Shown here piece after piece: positions 1 to 9,961 of a stretch of 33,748 nt of DNA. The notes beneath the pieces were generated by a model. That model made no database searches. It saw nothing but the letters and a program-made list of their open reading frames with translations, and had not been told where the DNA came from. The position numbers were made by a program, and so were the translations under genes. Source of the DNA: a virus; IMG/VR virus record IMGVR_UViG_3300017732_000028, positions 1 through 33,748 of that record; one strand, given 5' to 3'. Each line of letters opens with the position of its first letter. The first letter of the stretch is position 1.

Positions 1-657
1 GCTTATGACTTTAGATACATTACTAAAGACCAAAAGATAAAATTAGATGCAGATCTAGAAATATCTAAATCTAAAAAATTTACAGAAGGTGAAAAGATTA
101 TGCGTAATGCTTTTGGTTATTCAGAGGCTACTATATTAAATGCATCTAAAAAAGATAAAGCAGCTGCTAATCTTTATAGAGCAAAATCAAATGAGCTAAT
201 TGCATTTATGAGAGCTAACCCAGATGCATCAGCTAAAGATATTACAGACAAAGCATTAGAATTAACTCAAGGTGTAGAAACTAAAAAACTTAAAGAAGAT
301 GATGTTAAAGAAATGAAAACAAACATTACTTCTAAAGAATTTAAACTTTCATCTAATGTTTGGAAACTTTATTTGCAAAATTTCTATACTACAGAAGATG
401 ATCAACCTTACAATCATGCAAACTACAGATCTGAATTTTTAGAAACAACAGATGGTGTACAACGATTAATTGTTGAAATGGAAGAGTTAAAAGAAATGGA
501 AGATGGTATGGTTTTAGAAGAAGGTTTTATTGACTACTTTGATAAAACTTTTACTAGACCAAAAGTTAATGGAAAACCTATATCAAATGAATTTATAGAA
601 AAATTTATAGAACAATTACAATCTTATAAAACAGCATTAGGGGAGCTTGAACAATAA
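1..657 (+). CDS. Ejection (internal virion) protein, gp15-like, C-terminal part
   Basis: The frame is open from base 1, so the first in-window ATG (100) is not the real start and the gene begins outside the window. About 218 residues are visible: charged, Lys/Glu-rich and mainly helical, with no catalytic motif. The unfinished frame at 32583-33748 sits just after a gp14-like gene, and this piece sits just before two more large virion proteins. The two pieces are therefore probably one gene of about 600 residues, the T7 gp15 position. Such proteins are ejected into the cell and help build the DNA conduit. The stop overlaps the next ATG (TAATG). Position and size are clear; the exact role is inferred from gene order. 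Confidence 0.75.
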   Translation, partial: AYDFRYITKDQKIKLDADLEISKSKKFTEGEKIMRNAFGYSEATILNASKKDKAAANLYRAKSNELIAFMRANPDASAKDITDKALELTQGVETKKLKEDDVKEMKTNITSKEFKLSSNVWKLYLQNFYTTEDDQPYNHANYRSEFLETTDGVQRLIVEMEELKEMEDGMVLEEGFIDYFDKTFTRPKVNGKPISNEFIEKFIEQLQSYKTALGELEQ

Positions 658-2744
658 TGTCATCATTAGAAGAAAAATATTTAAACTACCTAGATTTTAA
701 AAATAGTGATAACGATTACAAGCTAACTGAAAATGGTTATGAGTTATTTGAAAATAAGAAAAAAGGATTTTTACAATCTGCTAAAGATTACACAACTAAT
801 ACATTACAAACATATAAAGATATTGGTAGCACAGTTTTAAAATACAATAATGAAATTGGAACCGGTATAGCTAGAGGTACAACTAAACTTGTAGAAAGTG
901 TTGGTGGTTTAGGATTAGCAACATTAGAAAAGTTAGATCTTGCTAGTGAAGGATCTGTACAAAAGTTTGGTGATTTCTTTGCTAAAGAAGTTTATCCAAG
1001 AATAGGTGAAACAGAAACATTAGCTGGAGGATTTGCAGAAGGTATATCTCAATTTTTAACTCCAGGTCTAGGTTACTACAAATTATTTGGTACATTAATA
1101 AAAGCAAAAGGTGTTATGCCTTTTGTAACAAGAGCATTAGCAGCAGAGGCAGCAACTGTAGGTACAGCTCAAGTTCCTATGGATCCAAACTTTGTTAGCT
1201 TTATGTCAGAAATGTTTGATATTGATACTGAACAAGCTGACAGTTTAAGTAAAGAAATATTTAATTACATTGCTACACCAGAAACAGAATACAATGCTGA
1301 TACTGTTTTTAAAGAAAAGATGAAAGCTATTATTGGTGATAGTGCATTAGGCCCATTAGGTGAAGGTGTAATGTTATTAGGAAAATTATTTAAAGGATTT
1401 AAGGAACAGCCGGAAGTAGTTAAGGAATTAAACAATAGTATAAATTTATCTGGTGGATCTGCTATGAACCCAGAAGGGCCTTTAGCAAAAGAAATAGAAG
1501 AAGGTACTTTTTCTTACAAATCAGAATTAGAAGGGCCAGAAAAATTTGATACTGTTATGATTATGAATAGTATTGAACCGGTTATTATTGGTACAGGAAA
1601 AAATAACAAAGTTAAAGTTGAAGATATAATTAATCATTTTGATCAAGCTCCTAAACTAGATATTAAAAATCCAGATGATTTTAAATTAATGGTAGACCAA
1701 GGTGTTAAAGAAGTAACTTACCAACTAGATCAAAAAGTTACAGGGGCCGGATGGTATGACAAAGATATTAAAATAGCTATGGAAAAATTAGATGACATTA
1801 ATCCTAAATTTAAAGGTAATGATCAAATAAAAGATATGGTAGTATTCTTTACAGCTATTGCCTCGCCAGGACAAAATGTTGGAATGGATTATAAAGTAGC
1901 TGCACAGATTGCAGATATTTATTTAGATACAGGAAAGTTCCCTACTACAAATCCTAACAGCCTTCGTAATTCAGAAGATGTAATGGTTAAATTAGGTAGA
2001 GCTGAAATAGGTGAAGAAAAAGGATGGACACAAAGATCTCACTTAAAAGGACAAATAGAATTTGTACAAAAGTATGTTGATGCAAATGGATTAGATGCAT
2101 TTTTAGAATTCCTACATACTCCAACTACAAGAAGAGCATTAAATGATTTAAGAAAATCTTATGGAATGAAACCAATAGCTGGTGCTTTAGATAAAGAGAT
2201 CTATGGAGCTGATATGTTTGGCCCTAAAGTAAGTAAATTTATGCAGAGCTTAATGGGTACTTCTGATGAGGCTGTTCCAGATATTTGGTTTACTAGAGGA
2301 TTTAATAGAAAGTCCGGTAATGTTTATACTATTAAAAAAGATGGTGTTAAAACAAATGCTGATCAACCAAGAAATCTTTCTGAACGAACAATCATGGATA
2401 ATTATATTGAAGAAATACGAATACAATTAGAAAACAGCATAGGTGTTAAATTAAATGCTCGTGACACACAGGCTGTTCTATGGTACTTTGAGCAAGGATT
2501 ATATACAAAACTAGGAGTAAAAAGTGAACCAAAAAGTTACGCAGACGCAGCAGAAACAATCATTGAAAGAAAAGCCAATGACATCAAAGGAGGCTTTTCA
2601 CAAAGCGATGTTAGTAATGTTGAAAGCAAAAAAAACAAAAACAAGAAAAGATATATCGTCAACGAAGATCTAGATCTAGATACAGGGGATCTTTATGGAA
2701 TTGATGCTGATGAAATTGACGAATTTAATAAAGGAGTTAAATAA
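657..2744 (+). CDS. Large internal virion (ejection) protein, 695 aa
   Basis: Starts at a TAATG overlap with the preceding gene, with GGGGAG about 11 bases upstream. Residues about 60-230 hold Gly/Ala-rich amphipathic and hydrophobic helices, as expected of ejected proteins that contact membranes. The C-terminal half (about 360-640) contains motif-like stretches such as GWYDKDIKIAM, VPDIWFTRGF and AVLWYFEQGLY that recall domains of phage polyvalent virion proteins. I see no lysozyme or transglycosylase catalytic pattern. It lies between the gp15-like junction gene and the 989-residue protein, so it is probably part of the internal core ejected with the DNA. The virion role is fairly secure; the biochemical function is unknown. 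Confidence 0.7.
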   Translation: MSSLEEKYLNYLDFKNSDNDYKLTENGYELFENKKKGFLQSAKDYTTNTLQTYKDIGSTVLKYNNEIGTGIARGTTKLVESVGGLGLATLEKLDLASEGSVQKFGDFFAKEVYPRIGETETLAGGFAEGISQFLTPGLGYYKLFGTLIKAKGVMPFVTRALAAEAATVGTAQVPMDPNFVSFMSEMFDIDTEQADSLSKEIFNYIATPETEYNADTVFKEKMKAIIGDSALGPLGEGVMLLGKLFKGFKEQPEVVKELNNSINLSGGSAMNPEGPLAKEIEEGTFSYKSELEGPEKFDTVMIMNSIEPVIIGTGKNNKVKVEDIINHFDQAPKLDIKNPDDFKLMVDQGVKEVTYQLDQKVTGAGWYDKDIKIAMEKLDDINPKFKGNDQIKDMVVFFTAIASPGQNVGMDYKVAAQIADIYLDTGKFPTTNPNSLRNSEDVMVKLGRAEIGEEKGWTQRSHLKGQIEFVQKYVDANGLDAFLEFLHTPTTRRALNDLRKSYGMKPIAGALDKEIYGADMFGPKVSKFMQSLMGTSDEAVPDIWFTRGFNRKSGNVYTIKKDGVKTNADQPRNLSERTIMDNYIEEIRIQLENSIGVKLNARDTQAVLWYFEQGLYTKLGVKSEPKSYADAAETIIERKANDIKGGFSQSDVSNVESKKNKNKKRYIVNEDLDLDTGDLYGIDADEIDEFNKGVK

Positions 2745-5713
2745 TGTCAAAACCAGATATTTCCATAGATACTATAGAAAACCAAGATAGTTCTTTTTTA
2801 GATAAAAAATTAGATAAGTTAGCTGAAACTATTCTTCCTGTAGAAAATGAAATTATTAATACAAGTAATAATGAAGATGTAATTCTTGAAAAAGAAATAT
2901 TAGAAAAAACTAATATAGTAGAAAAAAAAGAAGATGAACAAGAAGAAGTTTTACTTGCATCTATCTTTCCTAAAAAAATACCTAAACCAAACAAATCTAA
3001 AACATACAAAGATAAAACTCATGGCGATACAATAAAAGAGGCCCAAGAAAAACAAGCAGAGATTTTATCTACCAAAGTTCCAGATAATAAAATGTTTGTA
3101 ATAGAAGAAGGAACAGGAAATATAATCTTTAAACAATTCAATGATGCAGAGTTAAAAGTTATTGAAGATACAATGAGTGATTTACAATTAGGTAAATTAA
3201 AAATTAAAGAAGGTTCTTTACAAACTACATTAAGAAATTCTGACCATCCTAATTTATTTAAAAGTGTTGCTACATTCCAAGACTTTGTAGCTACTGTTTT
3301 TAAAGACAGTATTAATTCTGCTAAACGAGGCAAGATGACTATGGAAGAAATAGCAGCAGCAGCAGCCAAGTATGGAAGAAATGATGTGTACATGCAGATC
3401 CTTAAAAATCCAGAAGGCACACCTTTTAAAACAGAATTTGCTTATAGAGCTATTATGGAAGTAACAGTTGCAAGAGCAGAGGTAGATAGACTTGCTAAAA
3501 TAGTAATGTCAGATAAAGCAACAGCAGCAGATGTAGAATTATTCTACAGAACATTTGCATTGTATGGATCTTTATTTTCTAAAACAGCTGGTGCAATATC
3601 TGAAAGTGGTAGAACACTTGGTATCATATCTAAATTGGATACACCTAAAGTTGAGGGTATTGATGAGTTAGGTGATATTTTAAAACAGATGAATGTTGAT
3701 CCTAAAGATACAACAGCTGCTGCTAAAATTGCTCAAGCCTATTTAAAATTAGAACCACATCAAAAATCTAAATTTGCTAAAGATGGTATTGTAACTAAAT
3801 TTAGAGATGCCTGGGCAGAGCTTTGGATTAACACAAGATTAATGTCACCTATTACACACACAGTAAACATTGCTGGTAATATTACTTTTAATACTTTGAG
3901 AGTTGTAGAGTATGGAATTGCAGCTGGTATTAATAAAGTTCCTTTAATGTCATCAGCTGATGGTGTGATGTTTAATGAAGTTTGGGCCATGATTAAATCT
4001 ATGAGATATGGATCTAAACTTGCTGTAGGTAATGCATGGGCCTCTTTAAAATCTGGTGAAAGTGTTACAACAAAAATGGATTTAAGAAAAGATAAAGCAA
4101 TATCAAAAGAGTTAGCTGGTAAGTATAAAGACACAGCTCTTGGTTCATTTTTTGAAGTAATGGGTACAATGGTTAGAGTGCCTGGCAGATTGTTAGTTGC
4201 AGAAGATGAAATGATGAAAGGTTTTATTTTTCAAATGGAGCTTGAAAGAATTGCAACAAGTAAAATGAATAAATTTTTAAATGATTTTCCAGATGATAAA
4301 GCTGGAGCTGAATTAGTTTATAAAAAAACTTTAGCAGATCCAGATACTGCAACTGTTAAAGAAGTACAAGAAAGTATGTTAGAAGGAACATTCCAAAAAG
4401 ATTTACCTCCAGGAATATTTTCTAAATTACAAAGCATTCTAAATGTACCAGAAATGAAAATGTTTGTACCTTTCTACAAAACAATTATGAATATCTTTTT
4501 TGAAAGTAACAAAAGAAACCCAGCTCTTGCCTGGATATCTAAAGATGTACGAAAAAATTTATCTGGTGGAAATGGAAAGAAAGCTCAACAACTTGCTATT
4601 GCTAAACTATCTACCGGTGCAATGTTAATGTATCAATTTGGAAGTATGGCTTATGGAGCTAATGTTACAGATCAAGGAACAATGATTACAGGAATGATGC
4701 CGACAAGAAAAGGTGAGAGAGAGGCATTTCAAAGAAAAGGTTTATTACCTTATTCAATATGTAATATGCAAGATGATGGTTTATATCAATGTACTTCTTA
4801 TGCTAGATTTGATCCTGTATCATCTTTACTAGCTATCTCTGCTGACTTTGCTTACATGGCATCAAGACCAGGACAATATGAAAATCCTAATTTTGCTAAT
4901 GACATGGAGGCTTTATTTAAAGCTGGATTAGGATCTATCTTCCCATACATCATGCAACAACCATTTGCACAAGGTGTTACTCAACTTGGTGCATTGTTTC
5001 AACCTGGATATGGTGATCCAGAGGATATGGCAACAAGATCATTAACAACACTATTAAAAAAATTAACAGAGGCAACAGTTGGTATTGGTATAAATCCTTT
5101 AGGTACTTTTGGTAACTACTTAACTAAACATTCAGATCCAACAATCTATGATACAATGATTACAACTGACCAGTCATCATGGTGGAGAGAAAATTTTGAT
5201 GGTGATATACCAGCTCCTATTAGAGCATTCTATAAAGAATATAATAAAGCAATGCATCAATCACCATTCTTTAATCCGGAATTAGAAGAAAGAGTTAATC
5301 TATGGGGTGAAGTAATGGTAGGCCCAGAAATGAATGTGTTTAGTCCAATTAGAACACAGAAAGAAAAATACAATAGAGTTGATGATTGGTTAGTTAAATT
5401 AGGTTTAGGTATTCCAATGCCAAGAGCTTTTATTAGTGGTATCCCTCTTACATCAGAAGAATACAAATCTATTATTATGTACATGAATTCTGATATTGAT
5501 GGTGATGGTACTATGTTAGATGAAATGTTAGATATGATTGATAATGATCAAGATTGGAATGATATGTTGCCTGGTGATAAATTATCAGCATTAAAAAATA
5601 TTGTTTCAAATAGAAGATCATTGGCAGAAGAAAACTTTTTAAGCAATAATCCTATTTTTAATGACAAGGTAGAATTATTAAAAGAAAGGGTAAATAGGAA
5701 AGGGAAAAGATAG
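2744..5713 (+). CDS. Largest internal virion protein (gp16-like position), 989 aa
   Basis: ATG follows AAAGGAG at 2731-2737 and overlaps the previous stop. This is the longest gene in the window and lies immediately before the tail fibre, the place of gp16 in T7. The N-terminal 90 residues are acidic and low complexity. A long helical region follows, with the motif LMSPITHTVNIAGN at about residues 366-379, a type of motif I associate with large phage polyvalent and ejection proteins. Hydrophobic helices appear near residues 620-640 and 700-760. T7 gp16 has a lytic transglycosylase domain; none is visible here. Likely role: ejected core protein forming the channel across the envelope. The assignment rests on size, order and the shared motif. 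Confidence 0.7.
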   Translation: MSKPDISIDTIENQDSSFLDKKLDKLAETILPVENEIINTSNNEDVILEKEILEKTNIVEKKEDEQEEVLLASIFPKKIPKPNKSKTYKDKTHGDTIKEAQEKQAEILSTKVPDNKMFVIEEGTGNIIFKQFNDAELKVIEDTMSDLQLGKLKIKEGSLQTTLRNSDHPNLFKSVATFQDFVATVFKDSINSAKRGKMTMEEIAAAAAKYGRNDVYMQILKNPEGTPFKTEFAYRAIMEVTVARAEVDRLAKIVMSDKATAADVELFYRTFALYGSLFSKTAGAISESGRTLGIISKLDTPKVEGIDELGDILKQMNVDPKDTTAAAKIAQAYLKLEPHQKSKFAKDGIVTKFRDAWAELWINTRLMSPITHTVNIAGNITFNTLRVVEYGIAAGINKVPLMSSADGVMFNEVWAMIKSMRYGSKLAVGNAWASLKSGESVTTKMDLRKDKAISKELAGKYKDTALGSFFEVMGTMVRVPGRLLVAEDEMMKGFIFQMELERIATSKMNKFLNDFPDDKAGAELVYKKTLADPDTATVKEVQESMLEGTFQKDLPPGIFSKLQSILNVPEMKMFVPFYKTIMNIFFESNKRNPALAWISKDVRKNLSGGNGKKAQQLAIAKLSTGAMLMYQFGSMAYGANVTDQGTMITGMMPTRKGEREAFQRKGLLPYSICNMQDDGLYQCTSYARFDPVSSLLAISADFAYMASRPGQYENPNFANDMEALFKAGLGSIFPYIMQQPFAQGVTQLGALFQPGYGDPEDMATRSLTTLLKKLTEATVGIGINPLGTFGNYLTKHSDPTIYDTMITTDQSSWWRENFDGDIPAPIRAFYKEYNKAMHQSPFFNPELEERVNLWGEVMVGPEMNVFSPIRTQKEKYNRVDDWLVKLGLGIPMPRAFISGIPLTSEEYKSIIMYMNSDIDGDGTMLDEMLDMIDNDQDWNDMLPGDKLSALKNIVSNRRSLAEENFLSNNPIFNDKVELLKERVNRKGKR

Positions 5714-5767
5714 TGGTTTTTTTTTGTTCTACTATACAAAACGATAACATAAGCATAGGAATTATAT

Positions 5768-7261
5768 ATGGCAACATTTAATGTAAATGACACAGCAAGA
5801 AGAGTACAGTACACATCAAGTGGACAATCCTCTCATACATTTAATTTTCAAGTTAATGCAATATCTGAAACCCAGGTACATAAAAATGATACTCTTTTAA
5901 CAGAGGCTACTCATTATAATACATCCCTTAATGCAGATGGAACAGGAACAATCACTTTTACCTCTGGCAATGTACCAACTTCTGGCGATATAATTACTAT
6001 CATTGGTGATCAACCATTATCTAGAACAGGAGTTTATAGTACAGGCCAGGTTATTACACCAACTGCTCTTGAAACTGATTTTGATAATGTAGTTATTAGA
6101 CAACAACAATTAAAAGAAATTACAGATAGATCTGTTTCATTAAAACCAACTACTCCTAGAACAGTTACAGGAACAGGAACAAATGGCCCATTATACTTTC
6201 CATACAGCACAACATCTGCAAACTCTGGAAAAATAATTAGATATAATGCTGCTGGTACATCTTTAGAATTAGGGCCAGATAGTACATCAATAGATGCATT
6301 AGCTGCTATTACATCTGATTTAACAACACTTGCTGGAATATCAGCTAACATCACAACTGTAGCTGGACAAATATCTCCAACTAATAATCTTTCTACTGTA
6401 GCTGGATTAAGCTCACAAATTAGTACATTAGGTTCAATATCTGGATTATCAACTCTTGCTGCTAATTCTGCTAATGTAACAACTGCTGCTCAAAATGCTG
6501 TTGCTATTAATACAGCAGCTACAAACATTACTGCAATTCAAAATGCTAGTACAAATGCTACAAATGCTGCTGCCTCTGCAACTGCTGCTGCTGCTAGTGC
6601 TGCTAGTGCTGCTGCATCATCTGGAGGAGGTTCTGTAAAAGTTACTACTAATGATACTTCACCTAGTTTTTTAAATCATAAGTTACTTGTTTCTGGTGGC
6701 CTTACAAAAACTGTGGGTAATGCTGGAGGAAATGAAACATTAACATTAACTGCTCAAGCAGCAGAAATTTATGGATTTAAAAAATCATTTACAGCAACTA
6801 CATCAACAAAAACTGTAACAGTACAATCAGTTGGTGGTTCTAATAAATATTTTATAGATGGGATACAGCAAGAAGAGCTATATTTATTTGAGGGTAATAC
6901 TTATATTTTTGATCATCCATCTGGACATCCATTTAGATTTTCAACAGATAGTGGAAACTCAAGTGCTTATACAACTGGAGTAACAGTAAACTCATCTACT
7001 AAAGTTACAATAGTTGTAGCAGCTAATGCTCCTACTCTTTACTATTATTGTTCATCTCATTCAAATATGGGGGGTGTTGCTTATACTCCTGTTCCAGCTA
7101 ATAATACTTTACAAGTAGTAACAACAAATGGTGGTCAAGATAATATAACTTCTACAGAATATAACAGTTTTATTCAAGATCCAATCTTTGCTGCAAGTGG
7201 TATTACCTGGAGTATTAGTAGTACCGGATCAACACCAGGAGAGATACGAGCTACTATATAG
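5768..7261 (+). CDS. Tail fibre with T7 gp17-type N-terminus and cupredoxin-like domain
   Basis: ATG has AGGA 7 bases upstream. Residues 1-130 match the layout of the T7 fibre tail-attachment domain: a beta-rich segment, then a conserved stretch ending FDNVVIRQQQLKEITDRSVSL. Residues about 175-290 are Ala/Thr/Ser-rich heptad-like repeats suited to a trimeric shaft. Residues about 335-445 resemble a cupredoxin domain. His387 and the cluster Cys428-x2-His431-x2-Met434 reproduce the order and spacing of amicyanin-type copper ligands; His383 is nearby. The last 50 residues are a small tip. It is probably the fibre that docks to the tail, possibly receptor-binding. The fibre call is strong; copper binding is inferred from motif only. 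Confidence 0.8.
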   Translation: MATFNVNDTARRVQYTSSGQSSHTFNFQVNAISETQVHKNDTLLTEATHYNTSLNADGTGTITFTSGNVPTSGDIITIIGDQPLSRTGVYSTGQVITPTALETDFDNVVIRQQQLKEITDRSVSLKPTTPRTVTGTGTNGPLYFPYSTTSANSGKIIRYNAAGTSLELGPDSTSIDALAAITSDLTTLAGISANITTVAGQISPTNNLSTVAGLSSQISTLGSISGLSTLAANSANVTTAAQNAVAINTAATNITAIQNASTNATNAAASATAAAASAASAAASSGGGSVKVTTNDTSPSFLNHKLLVSGGLTKTVGNAGGNETLTLTAQAAEIYGFKKSFTATTSTKTVTVQSVGGSNKYFIDGIQQEELYLFEGNTYIFDHPSGHPFRFSTDSGNSSAYTTGVTVNSSTKVTIVVAANAPTLYYYCSSHSNMGGVAYTPVPANNTLQVVTTNGGQDNITSTEYNSFIQDPIFAASGITWSISSTGSTPGEIRATI

Positions 7262-7298
7262 TGTACTTTAAATGTTTATGTATAATAATATGGAAAAT

Positions 7299-7322
7299 AA
7301 CTTAATAATTAACTTAATAATT
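7299..7322. repeat. Tandem 12-base direct repeat upstream of the adhesin gene
   Basis: Two perfect head-to-tail copies of AACTTAATAATT occupy the short gap before the gene at 7335 and end just before its ribosome binding site (AGGAGG at 7324-7329). A TATAAT hexamer at 7281-7286 lies just upstream, without a convincing -35 partner. The repeat may be a regulatory site, or simply slippage in AT-rich DNA. Confidence 0.6.
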
Positions 7323-7334
7323 TAGGAGGCTGAT

Positions 7335-9218
7335 TTGGCTGTTATAGATTTAGGCAAGATAAAATTAACATGGCGATCTACTTATAATAATTCAACTGCT
7401 TATGTAGTTGATGATGTTGTAGCTTATACTGATACTGGAGTTATCAGTACATACATTTGTGTTGCAAACACAACTGGTAATGCTCCATCATCTAGTGGTA
7501 CAGCTCATGCCTCTTGGCAATACATGACTAAAGGTGTTGCTTTATCTGGTTCTGCACATGGTGATTTACCTTATTACAATGGATCATCTTATGTGCCATT
7601 AACTGCTGGATCAAATGGTTTATTTTTAAAAACTCAAGGTTCTGGTGCAGCTCCAGTATGGGCTGCTCTTAATGAATATGATGATACAAAAGTACAAAAC
7701 AATATTGCTTTACTTGGATTTAAAGTAGCAACAACTGGAAGTTTATCTAGGTATTCTCTTAATGATCAAGTCATAGATGAATTTGTAGATAGTTCTGGTA
7801 TTGATGCTGGTAATACTTCAAATGCAATTAATTCTGCTGGAAAACTTTTAAGTTTATCAGCACAAGGTAACTACTGGGGAACTGGTGCTGATGGTGCAGT
7901 AACTATATCTGGTAATACAAGTTTAACAGTACCAAACAAAAATGGTTCTTATGATGGAGATATGGTTATTAAGAATTACACAAACTTAACTATTAACTCT
8001 GGTCAAACTTTAACAACTGATCAACCAGGTAGAGGATTAATGATTTTCTGTACTGGTAATTGTACTATTAATGGTACTCTTTCAATGAGATTTAGAGGGC
8101 CTTTTGCTAATCCAACAACAGCTGGAGGTTCAGACAATAAAGTTGTAAATGCAAATGGGATACAAATAGGTTATCTTAAAACTGGTTCTACTGAAAGTTT
8201 ACCATCTGTAGATTTATCTGGATCTGGAACTGCTGCTACTGGTATTCAAAATGAATTCCCAGCTGGTGGAACTGGTCATTTATTTAATGTATCAAGACAA
8301 GGTGCAGCTGGAGCTGAAAGTGTTGCTGGTTCTAGTACACAAGGAAATGATGCTGCTGCTGTTTCTGGATCAACTGGAGGAGGAGGATCTGGGGGATCAC
8401 ACGATAGTGGAAATTCTGGTTCTGGTGCTTATGGAAATTGCTGGGGTGGAGGATCTGGTGGAGGAGGTTCAAGAACTGGATCTGCTACATCTGCTATAGC
8501 ATGGGGTGGAGCTGGTGGAAATGCCGGATCTGCAACTGGATGTGGTGGAGGAGCCGGAAATCCTAATGGTTCAAACAACTCTGGTGCTACAAATTCTGGT
8601 GAAGAAGGAACTGGTGGTGCAATATGGTTATTCGTTAAAGGTAATTTAACAATAGGTGGTTCTGGTGAAATTACTGCTGTTGGTTCTCAAGGAAATACTG
8701 GTACTGAAGGTGGAGGAGGAAACTCTGGATCTGGTGCAGTTTTAATTGGATATGGTGGAACATTATCTAATTCTGGTTCTGTAAGTGTTGCATCAAGATC
8801 AAGAAATACAAGTACAAATAATGGTAAAGGTGGTCAAGGTGCTGCTGGTCATACTGAAATGGTACAAGTGCTTAATACTGATGAGGCAGCTGGTAATATG
8901 GATTTAAGATCTGTTGCATCAACAGCTGCAACTTCTCCAAGCAAAGGAGATTTGGTACTTTTATATAGTGACCAAGCTGGTACAGCTACACTTAATACAG
9001 ATATTAAAGGTTTTATATCAAGAGATAATGGTTCAACTTATATAGAAGGAACATTAGTATCCGAAGGTACTTATGGTACTTCAAAAATTGCTGCATTTCA
9101 TGACAAAGAATTTACTGGTTCTGCTGGTACTCAAATAAAATATAAAGTTACTACTCATAACCAGGTACTTACTAGCAAACAAACTAATATTGAGGCTGTG
9201 TCATTAGGATGGGCTTAA
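7335..9218 (+). CDS. Glycine-rich tail adhesin or second fibre protein, 627 aa
   Basis: The start is TTG, supported by an AGGAGG ribosome site 5 bases upstream; no in-frame ATG lies nearby. Residues about 10-65 (WRSTYNNSTAYVVDDVVAY, then WQYM) resemble a carbohydrate-binding module of the CBM5/12 type. Residues about 170-260 look beta-structured. Residues about 325-500 are extremely Gly/Ser-rich with many GGG runs and a few Cys, recalling the polyglycine sandwich adhesins of tailed phages such as the gp38 type. A beta-rich C-terminal region of about 100 residues follows. It lies directly after the tail fibre, so it is probably a receptor-binding or virion-surface protein. The structural analogy is by pattern, not alignment. 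Confidence 0.65.
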   Translation: MAVIDLGKIKLTWRSTYNNSTAYVVDDVVAYTDTGVISTYICVANTTGNAPSSSGTAHASWQYMTKGVALSGSAHGDLPYYNGSSYVPLTAGSNGLFLKTQGSGAAPVWAALNEYDDTKVQNNIALLGFKVATTGSLSRYSLNDQVIDEFVDSSGIDAGNTSNAINSAGKLLSLSAQGNYWGTGADGAVTISGNTSLTVPNKNGSYDGDMVIKNYTNLTINSGQTLTTDQPGRGLMIFCTGNCTINGTLSMRFRGPFANPTTAGGSDNKVVNANGIQIGYLKTGSTESLPSVDLSGSGTAATGIQNEFPAGGTGHLFNVSRQGAAGAESVAGSSTQGNDAAAVSGSTGGGGSGGSHDSGNSGSGAYGNCWGGGSGGGGSRTGSATSAIAWGGAGGNAGSATGCGGGAGNPNGSNNSGATNSGEEGTGGAIWLFVKGNLTIGGSGEITAVGSQGNTGTEGGGGNSGSGAVLIGYGGTLSNSGSVSVASRSRNTSTNNGKGGQGAAGHTEMVQVLNTDEAAGNMDLRSVASTAATSPSKGDLVLLYSDQAGTATLNTDIKGFISRDNGSTYIEGTLVSEGTYGTSKIAAFHDKEFTGSAGTQIKYKVTTHNQVLTSKQTNIEAVSLGWA

Positions 9219-9265
9219 TATAATATTTCCTTTTATCTATTGTTATTTTGTAATATAGTCATACT

Positions 9266-9961
9266 ATGTATAATTTTAACAACGATAAGTTTATAAAATC
9301 TCAACAAAATAAAATCCGATATCTTTCTCCACAAAATCCTGGGGTGAATGATAATGATCTTGCAAATATAGGTGTTGCAAGAGGTATTATTCCAGATGAT
9401 TTTTTTGAATATCTTACACACGATTTTGATAATTTAAGTGGTACAGTTAATAACGATTTAGCTGGTCATATATCTTATGAGTATGATTTGAATTACAAAA
9501 TCAATGATGAGGTAAATAAATTTTTTCAAGGCATGGTTAGTTACTATCCAGTATTGCAAAAAGAACTTTATGAGTATAAAGTTTTAAGTCATGATTGCCC
9601 AGTAGAAATGCATACTATGTGGACAAACTTTCAATCCAAAGGAGATTTTAATCCATTACATAGACATAGTGGTATTTATTCTTTTATTATATTTGTAAAC
9701 ATTCCTTACGATTTAAAAACAGAATTAAAAAGATATAAAAAACCACAAGAAGAAAATGCTACTTCAAAATTATCTTTTGTATTTACAAGATCAAATGGTC
9801 AAATAGGAGTAAAGCATATTCCAGTTGAGAGATCTTACGAAAAAACTATCTTCATGTTTCCAGCAAAGTTATGGCATTGTGTTTATCCTTTTTTTTCAAG
9901 TGATGATTATAGAGTAACTATTTCTGGTAACATGAGATTTAATACAAGGAGTGATAAATGA
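9266..9961 (+). CDS. 2OG-Fe(II) oxygenase-like protein (PF13759 type)
   Basis: The protein has 231 residues. The C-terminal half shows the double-stranded beta-helix pattern of putative 2-oxoglutarate/Fe(II) oxygenases: WTNFQSKGDFNPLHRHSG with His132 and His134, then FPAKLWH with His204, and Arg216 in a DDYRVTISGN strand, the usual 2-oxoglutarate anchor position. The family hydroxylates or otherwise oxidises proteins or small molecules; the substrate cannot be read from sequence. No clear Shine-Dalgarno precedes the ATG. It is the first of three adjacent proteins of this fold placed between the adhesin and the lysis genes. The stop region overlaps the next start by 4 bases (ATGA). Confidence 0.7.
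   Translation: MYNFNNDKFIKSQQNKIRYLSPQNPGVNDNDLANIGVARGIIPDDFFEYLTHDFDNLSGTVNNDLAGHISYEYDLNYKINDEVNKFFQGMVSYYPVLQKELYEYKVLSHDCPVEMHTMWTNFQSKGDFNPLHRHSGIYSFIIFVNIPYDLKTELKRYKKPQEENATSKLSFVFTRSNGQIGVKHIPVERSYEKTIFMFPAKLWHCVYPFFSSDDYRVTISGNMRFNTRSDK

Noticed and set aside
2737-4134. Antisense open frames opposite the large ejection protein gene
   Set aside because: They lie fully opposite a strongly supported gene, lack ribosome sites and domain patterns, and arise from biased codon use.
5492-5530. Asp-rich EF-hand-like stretch in the largest ejection protein
   Set aside because: The first half of the loop fits, but position 12 is Met rather than Asp/Glu.
5714-5767. T-run after the 989-residue gene as a terminator
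   Set aside because: A long T-run is present but no stable stem precedes it.
8251-8499. Open frame in another phase inside the glycine-rich adhesin
   Set aside because: GGA/GGT repeats read out of phase give a Leu/Val/Glu-rich artefact; no ribosome site.
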